Positions 1 through 6,196 of a stretch of 16,635 bases of DNA are shown here, piece after piece. The DNA is from Bacteroides sp. CAG:770. GTDB lineage: Bacteria > Bacteroidota > Bacteroidia > Bacteroidales > UBA932. Below the pieces are notes generated by a model. It ran no database searches and was not told where the DNA came from. It saw only the letters and a list, made by a program, of their open reading frames with translations. The translations under genes were made by a program, and so were the position numbers. The stretch is from assembly GCA_000435075.1 (NCBI GenBank), contig FR890628.1:1-16635 (forward strand), written 5' to 3'. Positions within the stretch are counted from its first letter, which is position 1; every line of letters starts with the position of its first letter.

Positions 1-89
1 TGGAGAAAGGGATTGACATTGAGACAATTTCAGAACTGACTGGTCTGACTGAAAAGGAGATTTCCAAATTGAACCGGATTGGTTCCTAA
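1..89 (+). CDS. 3' end of an Rpn-family recombination-promoting nuclease/putative transposase (partial)
   Basis: Only the last ~29 codons lie in the window; the gene continues upstream. The visible residues read EKGIDIETISELTGL, then TEKEISKLNRIGS and a TAA stop at 87-89. This amphipathic tail, with a short helix-turn-helix-like 'GIDIETISELTGLT-EEI' ending, is typical of the C-terminus of Rpn/PD-(D/E)XK nuclease family transposases (YhgA-like), which are common in Bacteroidales. The nuclease catalytic domain is outside the window, so nothing can be said about activity. The first 49 bases are identical to 262-310 in the following fragment, in the same frame, which marks an internal 3'-end duplication. 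Family assignment is from the tail alone plus the better-preserved neighbouring copy. Confidence 0.6.
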   Translation, partial: EKGIDIETISELTGLTEKEISKLNRIGS

Positions 90-310
90 GATGTAGCGGA
101 ACTCGCCCAACTCGACGACGAAGACAGAATCAAATACATTAAGGCCATGAATACGGAACGGGACACATACAATCAGATTGAGTACGCGCGTGAGACTGGA
201 CGTGAGGAAGGGCGAGAGGAAGGCGTCAAACAGAAGAGTTTCGACATTGCTAAAAGAATGTTGGAGAAAGGGATTGACATTGAGACAATTTCAGAACTGA
301 CTGGTCTGAC
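1..310 (+). repeat. 49-bp exact direct repeat, 261 bp apart, in the Rpn gene remnants
   Basis: Bases 1-49 and 262-310 are identical. The offset of 261 bp is exactly 87 codons, so both copies are read in the same frame. After the repeat the two sequences diverge sharply: one tail ends NRIGS, the other SDQK. This pattern fits a tandem duplication of the gene's 3' module, or two adjacent paralogues with recent conversion of a short tract. The repeat may extend to the left beyond the window edge. Confidence 0.9.
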
Positions 311-356
311 AGCAGAAGAGGTTTCCATGCTAAAGGACAGGTCGGATCAAAAGTAG
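147..356 (+). CDS. Stand-alone C-terminal fragment of an Rpn-family nuclease/transposase (truncated copy, possible RpnS-like product)
   Basis: The 69-residue product has a charged coiled-coil-like stretch (ETGREEGREEG, residues 16-26) followed by the tail KSFDIAKRMLEKGIDIETIS. Both are hallmarks of the C-terminal part of Rpn/PD-(D/E)XK transposase-like nucleases. Full-length members are roughly 250-300 residues; the whole nuclease domain is missing here. The frame is open upstream back to the previous stop (87-89) and codes there for DVAELAQLDDEDRIKYIKA, also Rpn-like, so homology extends beyond the first ATG at 147 and the copy is broken rather than naturally short. No strong ribosome binding site precedes the ATG (only AAGG at 141-144, very close). 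A good terminator follows at 384. It may be debris. Alternatively it may be an expressed small protein like the internal short products of rpn genes that inhibit the full nuclease; that second reading is inference. Confidence 0.6.
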   Translation: MNTERDTYNQIEYARETGREEGREEGVKQKSFDIAKRMLEKGIDIETISELTGLTAEEVSMLKDRSDQK

Positions 357-383
357 TCTTGCTTAGAGAAATATCATTCAGTT

Positions 384-428
384 ATTTGTCCGGAAAGCGC
401 CATGCTTTTCTGGACAAATTGCTTTTTA
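384..428 (+). terminator. Intrinsic terminator after the Rpn fragment
   Basis: An outer stem ATTTGTCC (384-391) pairs with GGACAAAT (412-419). An inner stem continues with AAAGC/GCTTT around a 5-base loop at 399-403. A T-run (423-427) follows within a few bases. It sits 28 bp after the stop of the truncated Rpn copy and would end its transcript. Confidence 0.7.
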
Positions 429-516
429 TGCAGATAACTGTGTGACCAATTACCGACTTGTAACCGAGCATGAGAAACTGACAATGTAGCTTTATATTCT
501 TCGTTTGTATTTCGAC

Positions 517-589
517 CCTCTTGACAGCGTTGTTTTAGCTTTCTAGTTTGGATATCAATCAGTTACATGATTTGCCAGATGTCAAGAGG
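517..589. repeat. Perfect 10-bp inverted repeat with 53-bp spacer
   Basis: CCTCTTGACA at 517-526 and its exact reverse complement TGTCAAGAGG at 580-589. A partial third copy (CTTGACAGG) lies at 607-615. Possible explanations are insertion-element end remnants or operator half-sites. Nothing else in the interval decides between them. Confidence 0.5.
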
Positions 590-675
590 TGGGTATGAAA
601 GGGGGGCTTGACAGGTAGGCAGATTTGTTCAAGTCCGGTATAACATTGATATTTAACAGGTTAGCTTAACGAACC

Positions 676-918
676 CTAAATTGTCGTCTGCCAAGAGGAT
701 CGAAACAGGAAGGCATCATCTATCAGTTTATCTACTGTCTCGGTGTCACTGTCTACAGATATTGTTGTTTCTACAACTGTCTCTACTTCTTCGGGGTTCT
801 TAATCTCGACGTCGTTAGCTTCGTTGCAATTCTCCCAGTCACCTGCGGCAGGGGACGTCGGAGCGGTGTAGCCGCCCGTGGCTCCGCAAACGGGTATTTT
901 TATCGGAAGAAATATAAA
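676..918 (-). pseudogene. Start-less 80-codon open frame, possible decayed small gene of unknown function
   Basis: Reading the minus strand from the TAA at 921-919 to a TAG at 678-676 gives 80 uninterrupted codons with no ATG, GTG or TTG start. The translation looks protein-like. It begins with a Gly/Pro-rich part (KIPVCGATGGYTAPTSPAAG), continues with DWENCNEAND, and ends in a long acidic Thr/Val-rich tail (PEEVETVVETT, then SVDSDTETVDK) and FRSSWQTTI. Two cysteines lie about 20 residues apart. I do not recognise a family. The lack of a start codon and the AT-rich DNA beyond 919 suggest a 5'-truncated or frame-damaged gene. Chance openness is also possible. Confidence 0.3.
859..899 (+). terminator. 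GC-rich hairpin followed by T-run, possible terminator
   Basis: CGGAGC (859-864) can pair with GCTCCG (881-886). Alternatively CCCGT (875-879) pairs with ACGGG (890-894), directly before ATTTTTAT. The second form resembles an intrinsic terminator for rightward transcription. The region overlaps the minus-strand open frame, so the base pairing could be incidental. Confidence 0.25.
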
Positions 919-984
919 TTACGGAATAATTTCTCCAAAAGTTACGGAATACTTTCACTGCAAGTTGTGCAACTCCCGCAAAAA

Positions 985-1016
985 CTTGTAGTTGACCGAT
1001 TATTTGGCTACTTTTG
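985..1016 (+). promoter_or_regulatory. Candidate Bacteroidota-type promoter for the 1227-4649 operon
   Basis: A perfect match to the Bacteroidota -7 consensus TAnnTTTG (TACTTTTG, 1009-1016) is preceded by a TTG at 986-988, with a 20-bp spacer. This fits the TTTG-N19-21-TAnnTTTG arrangement known for the Bacteroides primary sigma factor. It predicts a start near 1023 and an untranslated leader of about 200 bases. Confidence 0.5.
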
Positions 1017-1079
1017 TTCATGATAAGTAAGCATGAACAAATAAGTTGGTAAAGATTTGTGATGGATTTTCGAGGATCG

Positions 1080-1134
1080 ATTCCTTTTCGAAGAAGTAGT
1101 GTACTGGACGTACACGACTGATGAAAAAAGGAAT
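1080..1134 (+). promoter_or_regulatory. Nested hairpin in the 5' leader of the envelope operon
   Basis: ATTCCTTTT (1080-1088) pairs perfectly with AAAAGGAAT (1126-1134). It encloses a second perfect hairpin, GTGTAC (1099-1104) with GTACAC (1110-1115) around TGGAC. Two nested perfect stems between a candidate promoter and the first start codon suggest a structured leader. No known riboswitch class was recognised. Confidence 0.35.
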
Positions 1135-1226
1135 ATAGACCGAAAAGACTTGCAAAGATTACCAAGTTATTTTTTAAGGATTACTAAAAATTCACATGAG
1201 GAACTTGAGCCCATAATAGTACAGAC

Positions 1227-1775
1227 ATGAGATTAATTGAATGCATACTCCCGGTTATCGCAGTATTGAGCGCATGCGGCGGGGAGAGGGACAAAGGACA
1301 TAAGATACCGACTCCTGAGGCATATACGACCATGACGTACTGTTTCAACGGCACCAGCATTGTCTCTATCCTCGACAAATACGGTATAATCGACACTCTC
1401 GGTAACATCCTGCTGCCTCTCAGATACGACAACATCACCTACATCACCGACGAGCTCGCCGCAGCACGGGAAAAAGGACTGTACTGTCTGGTCGATACGA
1501 AAGGCCATGTTCTTGCGGAATGCATCCGGGACGGAGAAATGACGGCTGACGAGATGGCCGCATGGGCGGAAGACATCTCGAAAAAAGTCCGGCAGTCATG
1601 GGACGATGTCCTGGCCGGATACGGAGAACTTTCAGACCTGTGCCGCAGCGAAGCCCCTGACAACGAAGCGATCAGAAAAAAAGCGAAAGAAATACGGGAA
1701 AGCCTCGCAAAGACGATCGGGTCAATGTCAAAAGACAAGAAAGCCCAGTTCGAATCAGTCAGGAATCTCCAATAA
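1227..1775 (+). CDS. WG-repeat lipoprotein, function unknown
   Basis: The 182-residue protein starts with a short lipoprotein signal peptide whose lipobox LSAC puts the lipidated cysteine at 17, followed by GGERDK. Residues about 52-70 (YGIIDTLGNILLPLRYD) and 84-97 (GLYCLVDTKGHVL) match the WG beta-repeat pattern, in which a 'GxIDxxGxxxxPxxYD' unit recurs. The second half (110-182) is a charged helical region (EMTADEMAAWAEDISKK, then KKAKEIRESLAKTIG) with no family I recognise. It is the first gene of a tight plus-strand unit; a TTG start for the next gene lies 34 bp past its stop. Role is unknown: membrane-anchored, possibly a binding or scaffold protein. The family call rests on the repeats; the lipoprotein call is firm. 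Confidence 0.75.
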   Translation: MRLIECILPVIAVLSACGGERDKGHKIPTPEAYTTMTYCFNGTSIVSILDKYGIIDTLGNILLPLRYDNITYITDELAAAREKGLYCLVDTKGHVLAECIRDGEMTADEMAAWAEDISKKVRQSWDDVLAGYGELSDLCRSEAPDNEAIRKKAKEIRESLAKTIGSMSKDKKAQFESVRNLQ

Positions 1776-1809
1776 CTTCCACAAGACCAACACGATAAAC
1801 TTAGAAAAC

Positions 1810-3636
1810 TTGCGAATCTTCAGACACATATCATTGACAATCCTCATCCCGGCATTGTTCCTGGGCATCACAGCCTATGGACAAAGTTCCGGAAAGATGA
1901 TTTCATCCATAAGGAAAGACAACTCATATATATTCGGCGAAGTCACAGGAACAGGAAGGGCGCAGGCTGACAGTCTGGCCGTATGCAGCCTGTGCGACAA
2001 AATCGCCGAAACGGCCGGTTTCACGACCTACAACCAACAGGAACGCAGAAAACTGATGCGCGGATATTTCGGAGACGTCCGCAAGAACAGTCTCGCCATA
2101 TACATGGGCAAGAATTACTCGTTCAGATACATTTCCAGAAACGATGTCAGCAAGATTTTCGCGGACAGGAAAGCCAAGATAAACGAAATGCTCCAGATAG
2201 CAGACAAGGCCGAAAAAGAAAGAAACATCGACGTGGCATTAAGATACTACACCTGGGCATCAGTCCTGCTCAGAAGCATACCTCCGCTCGAATCCGCAAA
2301 AATCGCAGACATTTCCCAGAAAGCGAACCTGCTTATGGACCTCGTAAAGGTAAAGTACTCAGCGACAGGCAAAAGCGGACAAGGCCTTATAGAATTGACC
2401 TTCACCTACAAAGACCAGCCGGTCCAGACAGTCGATTACCGGTTCTTCGACGGCAAGAAATGGAGCGGTGTACTCAGCGCCACCGACGGAAAAGGCTTCG
2501 CACAGGCATCCCCGGGCACATCAATGAAAGACTACAGAATCAAGTATGAAATCGACCAGTCCCGCCTCCAGAACATCTGGAGAGAAGTAAGCCAGATAGA
2601 AAAGGCTCTGGACATCCGCCCGGAAAGAACAGACAATCAGAACCTTGCCGTAGCAGGAAGGCCTTCGGAAGACAATGCCGGAGCCCGCACGCAGACCATC
2701 GTTCCTGCAAATCATATCCAGAGAATAGACTGGAGCGACGTGAAGAAAAAGATACTGGATGTAGTGGCTCAGAAAGATGCCGCTCTGAAAGACAGCCTGG
2801 AGTACTCATTCTCTCCGGTAATGTTCACGGAGAAGTACGAGAACAGCATTGAAAAAATCTGCAATGCATTGACAGAGAACTCGTACGAAGGCATTGACAC
2901 ACTCTTTACGGCCGAAGGCTACGATACTTTCCGCAGACTTCTCACATATGGGCACGCAAGGGTTCTGCACCATGATGACCTCTTCTACTACAAGCTCGGA
3001 GACGAGGTCTTTGCGCGCAGCCTGCCACTGGTTTTCTCATACCGTGAGAACAACAAGGAATTCGTGGAAAGCATTGTCTTCACATTCGACAAGGACAACA
3101 AGATTTCGAACCTCTCATTCTCGCTGGGCAGGGTGACTGCAGCGGACATCGCGTCCCATGAGACCTGGCCGGAGGAAGCCAAGATTATCCTGATGACCTT
3201 CCTCGAGAACTACAAGACAGCCTACGCGCTGAAGCGCACCGACTATATCCGCTCGATTTTCGATGAGGACGCACTCATAATCACCGGAAGAATCCTGAAA
3301 AATGCGGGAAAGGCCAATGAATACGGAGCTGGGAAGTATGTGTCCCTGACAAGGCAGAGCAAGGCGGAATATATCCAGAGACTGGAGAAAGTGTTCGCCA
3401 GCCAAGAATTCATAAACGTACAGTTCACAGACTGCAAAGTATTGAGACTCGGAAAGATACAGTCACTGTACGGTATCCAGATCAGACAGGAATACTATTC
3501 TTCCACATATTCTGACAGCGGATATCTTTTCATTCTTGTGGACCTTCAGGACAGCACCAAGCCTGTCATCCATGTAAGGGCATGGCAGGAAGCTCCGGAC
3601 AAGAACTTCGGTGTAATCGGCCCATATAACTTCTGA
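1810..3636 (+). CDS. Exported LPP20-like/NTF2-like protein, function unknown
   Basis: The frame is open from 1606, but that ATG overlaps the preceding gene by 170 bp and would bury the signal peptide. I choose TTG at 1810, which places a clean N-terminus (RIFRHISLTILIPALFLGI, then TAYG before Q25) and gives 608 residues. Residues ~38-125 (YIFGEVTGTGRAQADSLAVC, then a helical part) resemble the LPP20-like domain of Bacteroidales exported proteins. Residues ~130-160 form a helical segment containing ALRYYTWASVLLRS, a TPR-like motif common in this family. Residues ~455-608 look like an NTF2-like alpha/beta domain ending VIHVRAWQ. The next gene starts 2 bp after its stop, so the two are probably co-translated. 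Function is not known; periplasmic or envelope location is inferred. Domain names are by pattern memory, not a search. Confidence 0.7.
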   Translation: MRIFRHISLTILIPALFLGITAYGQSSGKMISSIRKDNSYIFGEVTGTGRAQADSLAVCSLCDKIAETAGFTTYNQQERRKLMRGYFGDVRKNSLAIYMGKNYSFRYISRNDVSKIFADRKAKINEMLQIADKAEKERNIDVALRYYTWASVLLRSIPPLESAKIADISQKANLLMDLVKVKYSATGKSGQGLIELTFTYKDQPVQTVDYRFFDGKKWSGVLSATDGKGFAQASPGTSMKDYRIKYEIDQSRLQNIWREVSQIEKALDIRPERTDNQNLAVAGRPSEDNAGARTQTIVPANHIQRIDWSDVKKKILDVVAQKDAALKDSLEYSFSPVMFTEKYENSIEKICNALTENSYEGIDTLFTAEGYDTFRRLLTYGHARVLHHDDLFYYKLGDEVFARSLPLVFSYRENNKEFVESIVFTFDKDNKISNLSFSLGRVTAADIASHETWPEEAKIILMTFLENYKTAYALKRTDYIRSIFDEDALIITGRILKNAGKANEYGAGKYVSLTRQSKAEYIQRLEKVFASQEFINVQFTDCKVLRLGKIQSLYGIQIRQEYYSSTYSDSGYLFILVDLQDSTKPVIHVRAWQEAPDKNFGVIGPYNF

Positions 3637-3638
3637 CA

Positions 3639-4649
3639 ATGACGCTGAAAAGAATCATATTGGCATTGATCACACTGGTCATGTTCTGTTTATCATCATT
3701 CGCACAAAAACAGGACAAGGATTTCTATATCAAGTCGTTCAGGGAACTGAGCACAGATCTGGACGCACGACTGGACCCACGTACTGACCAGAATGGAAGA
3801 AGGGCGGCGTTGATAAAGGTAGTCACGACGGAAACAGGATTCGAGTTCGACGTCGGAGTGATGGGCATCGTGGACATAAAACAGGAAGTCGGAGAAATCT
3901 GGGTCTATGTACCGGAAAACATCCTGAAGATAACCATAAAGCACAAGAATTTCGGAGTAATCAGAGAGTTCGCTTTCGGTATTCCGATAGTCTCGGCAGC
4001 GGTCTATGAACTGGTCCTCAACACTCCGACAAAAGCAACCGAGTACATCTATATACCTGTAATTGACAGCACTACGACAAACAAGCCGGACAGTCTGGAC
4101 TATTACGGACATGAATTGCAGCAGCCACATTGGCCTGAAGACGAAGAAAGCAGGTTCGAAAGCAGCGTATTCATTCTGGCATCGGCAGGCATCATACCGG
4201 ATTTCTCGGCAGGCATCATGTCCGGCAAGGTTATCAGGCACAAGGACAAGAAAATGGGAGGAGGCTACTACGTCAAGGCCCGTTCCAATTTCAAGTTCCA
4301 GACAAGATTCGATTATGAATGTCTTAGCGACGGAACCCGTAACGGGGAAGCCATATGGACCAAACAGGACGGCTCGACATGGAAGACCAGATACACAGTC
4401 ACATGCGGAGGCATCTGGCACTGCCATAAGAATCTGAACATCTTGGCAGGAACCGGATACGGCGTGAAGTCACTGATATGGGAAGATATCAATGGAGACC
4501 GGGCTAAAGTCAAAGACTGCTCCTTCAGGGGACTGGCGGCAGACTTGGGAACAGTGGCAACTTTCGGGAAGTTCGCAATCACGGCAGGAGTCTCCACCGT
4601 CAAGTTCAAGTATTTCGACTTCGAGGTAGGAATAGGAGTGATTTTCTGA
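3639..4649 (+). CDS. Exported protein with PEGA-like N-terminal domain and beta-rich C-terminus
   Basis: The 336-residue protein has a standard signal peptide (MTLKRIILALITLVMFCLSS, cleavage likely after FA before Q23). Residues ~30-125 (FRELSTDLDARLDPRTDQNG, then ALIKVV, GEIWVYVP, LKITIKHKNFGVIREF) match an N-terminal module often found in Bacteroidales envelope proteins next to LPP20-like genes. It resembles a PEGA/Ig-like fold. A linker follows, and residues ~170-336 are alternating hydrophobic, aromatic and glycine-rich strands ending in a terminal Phe (VGIGVIF), as in small outer-membrane barrels. It starts 2 bp after the upstream stop, so the three genes from 1227 form one unit. Surface or outer-membrane role is inference; the molecular function is unknown. 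Confidence 0.65.
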   Translation: MTLKRIILALITLVMFCLSSFAQKQDKDFYIKSFRELSTDLDARLDPRTDQNGRRAALIKVVTTETGFEFDVGVMGIVDIKQEVGEIWVYVPENILKITIKHKNFGVIREFAFGIPIVSAAVYELVLNTPTKATEYIYIPVIDSTTTNKPDSLDYYGHELQQPHWPEDEESRFESSVFILASAGIIPDFSAGIMSGKVIRHKDKKMGGGYYVKARSNFKFQTRFDYECLSDGTRNGEAIWTKQDGSTWKTRYTVTCGGIWHCHKNLNILAGTGYGVKSLIWEDINGDRAKVKDCSFRGLAADLGTVATFGKFAITAGVSTVKFKYFDFEVGIGVIF

Positions 4650-4669
4650 CTTTTTATGGTCAAAAAGTC
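4648..4669 (+). terminator. AT-rich hairpin at the end of the envelope operon (weak terminator candidate)
   Basis: GACTTTTT (4648-4655) pairs perfectly with AAAAAGTC (4662-4669) around a 6-base loop, starting inside the stop codon of the preceding gene. No T-run follows, so it is a weak terminator at best; it may be an mRNA-stabilising 3' hairpin. Confidence 0.3.
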
Positions 4670-4712
4670 GCAAATCACCCGCAGAATCCATGATTTTATG
4701 CAAGATAATGAC

Positions 4713-4720
4713 TAATATTG
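4713..4720 (+). promoter_or_regulatory. Possible -7 box for the DUF4465 gene
   Basis: TAATATTG matches TAnnTTTG at all but one position and lies about 54 bp before the start codon at 4774. No convincing -33 element is seen at the expected distance, so confidence is low. Confidence 0.2.
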
Positions 4721-4729
4721 TATTCTGTA

Positions 4730-4756
4730 TTGGATGGAAAACGGTTTTCCAATCAA
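4730..4756. repeat. Long imperfect palindrome upstream of the DUF4465 gene
   Basis: Two 13-base arms flank a single central G (4743). The inner eight positions (TGGAAAAC / GTTTTCCA) and the outer three are complementary, with two mismatched positions between. It ends 17 bp before the start codon, where a repressor operator or a 5' leader hairpin would sit. Confidence 0.5.
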
Positions 4757-4773
4757 TAAACACTCTATAAGAC

Positions 4774-5514
4774 ATGAAACTTTTCAAGCACGCAATCGCA
4801 GCAGCATTCATCCTCATTTCAGCATTCAGCTGCGTAAAAGGCTCATACCAGACAAGTTACAGAGCCATTTGTACTTTCGAACCGGCTGATACCGTACAGG
4901 ACTTCAGCAATGGCATCTACAACAAGTCTGACATTTACCAGGGCGGCGGAGTCCTCAAGTTCTGCAGCAAGAGGACCGATGACGGAGAATTTACAGGAGG
5001 CTTTGCAGTATGCTGCCGCAAGGACACCATCTACAAGGAAGGCCACATGCCTAAATCACCATTCTATGTAGCAGATACCACAGGTGCTGCAAAATCTGCC
5101 TGCTATGCCGTATTCTATGACAACAGGGGACGTATGCCTGAGCACAGCATCGAGTTCGTATCAAGGGCTAACGGCACATGCATTCCTATCGGCCTTTATG
5201 TCGTAAACACGAATCTAGTCGTAAATACCGTAAAATTCGGAACATCATACGGCCCGGCTTTCAAGCAGGGTGACTGGATGAAACTCACCATTACCGGCAA
5301 ACGCGGTACGACAACCACAGGAACCGTCAGCATGGATTTGGCAAAATACGACGAGAAAGGGCTCACGGTGCTGACAGACTGGACCGCAGTGCCGACCGAC
5401 AAACTCGGAGCCGTCGAATACATTGACCTAAGCATCGAGAGCAACAGGTACGACATTCCTACCTACTGCTGCATCGACAACGTTGTCGCAGACGTTTCCT
5501 TGTCATTGGAGTAA
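4774..5514 (+). CDS. DUF4465-type lipoprotein, function unknown
   Basis: The 246-residue protein has a lipoprotein-like signal (MKLFKHAIAAAFILISAFSC; Cys20, non-canonical Ala at -3, tolerated in Bacteroidota). The rest fits the DUF4465 pattern: an early GGGVLKFCSK strand, SIEFVSRANG, the segment GLYVVNTNLVVNTVKFG, a central FKQGDWMKLTITGKRG, VSMDLAKYDEKGLTVLTDWT, and the closing PTYCCIDNVVADV. Such proteins are secreted, beta-sandwich in character, and in gut Bacteroidales are often found near surface glycan or adhesion functions, but no catalytic role is established. It is separated from the upstream operon by 124 bp that contains a palindrome and a weak promoter candidate. The DUF975 gene follows 19 bp downstream. 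Confidence 0.75.
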   Translation: MKLFKHAIAAAFILISAFSCVKGSYQTSYRAICTFEPADTVQDFSNGIYNKSDIYQGGGVLKFCSKRTDDGEFTGGFAVCCRKDTIYKEGHMPKSPFYVADTTGAAKSACYAVFYDNRGRMPEHSIEFVSRANGTCIPIGLYVVNTNLVVNTVKFGTSYGPAFKQGDWMKLTITGKRGTTTTGTVSMDLAKYDEKGLTVLTDWTAVPTDKLGAVEYIDLSIESNRYDIPTYCCIDNVVADVSLSLE

Positions 5515-5533
5515 CCTTCAAAAGAAAACACAG

Positions 5534-6196
5534 ATGAAACAGAATCAGGATTACAAAAACGAGGCACTCAAGGCATTGTCCGGAAGCTGGCCTCACTCAT
5601 TGGTAGCAACCATCATTTACTTGGCGATACTGTCATTCTTGGCGATGCCGTCATACATGATCAATTTCGGAATCACCTTTCCTTCGTACATCAGCGGAGG
5701 AAGCGGAATCATTTTCATCCTGATCGTCTATCCTATGGCATTGGGATTCACCAACAGCTTCAGGCTCCTTTATGAGACAGGGGACAACAGGCTGACCCGC
5801 AACGCATTCAGCCTCGGATTCGACAACTGGGTCCACAATGTCCTCGGAATGCTCCTGACATCTGTATTCATCTTCCTCTGGTTACTTTTGTTCCTCATTC
5901 CGGGAATCATAAAGTGCTTCTCATACGCGATGACCCCGTACATCCTGGTAGAACATCCTGAAATGTCCGTCAACAAGGCAATAGACGAAAGCATTTACCT
6001 CATGGACGGACACAAGTTCGATTATTTCTATCTGGGTCTCAGCTTCATCGGATGGATAATCCTCTCCATCATGTCATTCGGTATCGGATTCTTCTGGCTC
6101 ATACCATACATGCAGACCACGATGGCCGCATTCTACGCCGACCTCAAGAAGGAGAAGAACAGGGAGACTGTACTCGAAGCTGAAAGAGTTCTATAA
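5534..6196 (+). CDS. DUF975 family integral membrane protein
   Basis: An in-frame TTG at 5483 would overlap the preceding gene; ATG 5534 (MKQNQDYKNEALKALSGSW) gives the usual cytoplasmic N-terminus and 220 residues, the family's normal size. Hydrophobic segments lie near residues 21-42, 54-75, 100-130 and 178-208. The diagnostic central motif is LIPGIIKCFSYAMTPYILVE, followed by HPEMSVNKAIDES, LMDGHKFDYF, and LSFIGWIILSIMSFGIGFFW, all DUF975 hallmarks. The biochemical role of the family is unknown. It is probably co-transcribed with the DUF4465 gene 19 bp upstream. Its TAA overlaps the dapF stop region on the other strand by 6 bp, leaving no room for a terminator between the convergent genes. 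Confidence 0.85.
   Translation: MKQNQDYKNEALKALSGSWPHSLVATIIYLAILSFLAMPSYMINFGITFPSYISGGSGIIFILIVYPMALGFTNSFRLLYETGDNRLTRNAFSLGFDNWVHNVLGMLLTSVFIFLWLLLFLIPGIIKCFSYAMTPYILVEHPEMSVNKAIDESIYLMDGHKFDYFYLGLSFIGWIILSIMSFGIGFFWLIPYMQTTMAAFYADLKKEKNRETVLEAERVL

Larger units (their letters stand above)
429..1226. other. Gene-poor interval of about 800 bp
   Basis: No convincing complete gene was found. The stretch holds: a 10-bp perfect inverted repeat (517-526 and 580-589); a G-run (601-606); an open but start-less 80-codon frame on the minus strand (676-918); a GC-rich hairpin region at 859-899; a candidate Bacteroidota promoter (985-1016); and a nested hairpin leader (1080-1134). The minus-strand frame from 1165 to 839 has an ordinary start but an unconvincing composition and was not accepted. 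The interval may be debris from a rearrangement next to the Rpn remnants, but no transposase or recognisable insertion sequence end is visible. Confidence 0.6.

Noticed and set aside
1118..1150. Hammerhead-ribozyme-like core: CTGATGA (1118-1124) followed downstream by GAAA
   Set aside because: Stem II would have to start after an A-run and has only two G-C pairs, and no matching stem I/III strands with a cleavage triplet are visible. Chance match.
839..1165. 108-codon minus-strand ORF with an ATG
   Set aside because: Unconvincing residue composition, AT-rich, and it conflicts with the promoter and leader of the plus-strand operon. No family recognised.
1606..1809. N-terminal 68 codons of the long frame starting at ATG 1606
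   Set aside because: It overlaps the WG lipoprotein gene by 170 bp, its translation is basic and low in sense, and it places the signal peptide internally. TTG 1810 is a better start.
3696..4427. 243-codon minus-strand ORF opposite the exported PEGA-like gene
   Set aside because: Cysteine- and arginine-rich shadow of a gene with clear signal peptide and strand pattern on the other strand.
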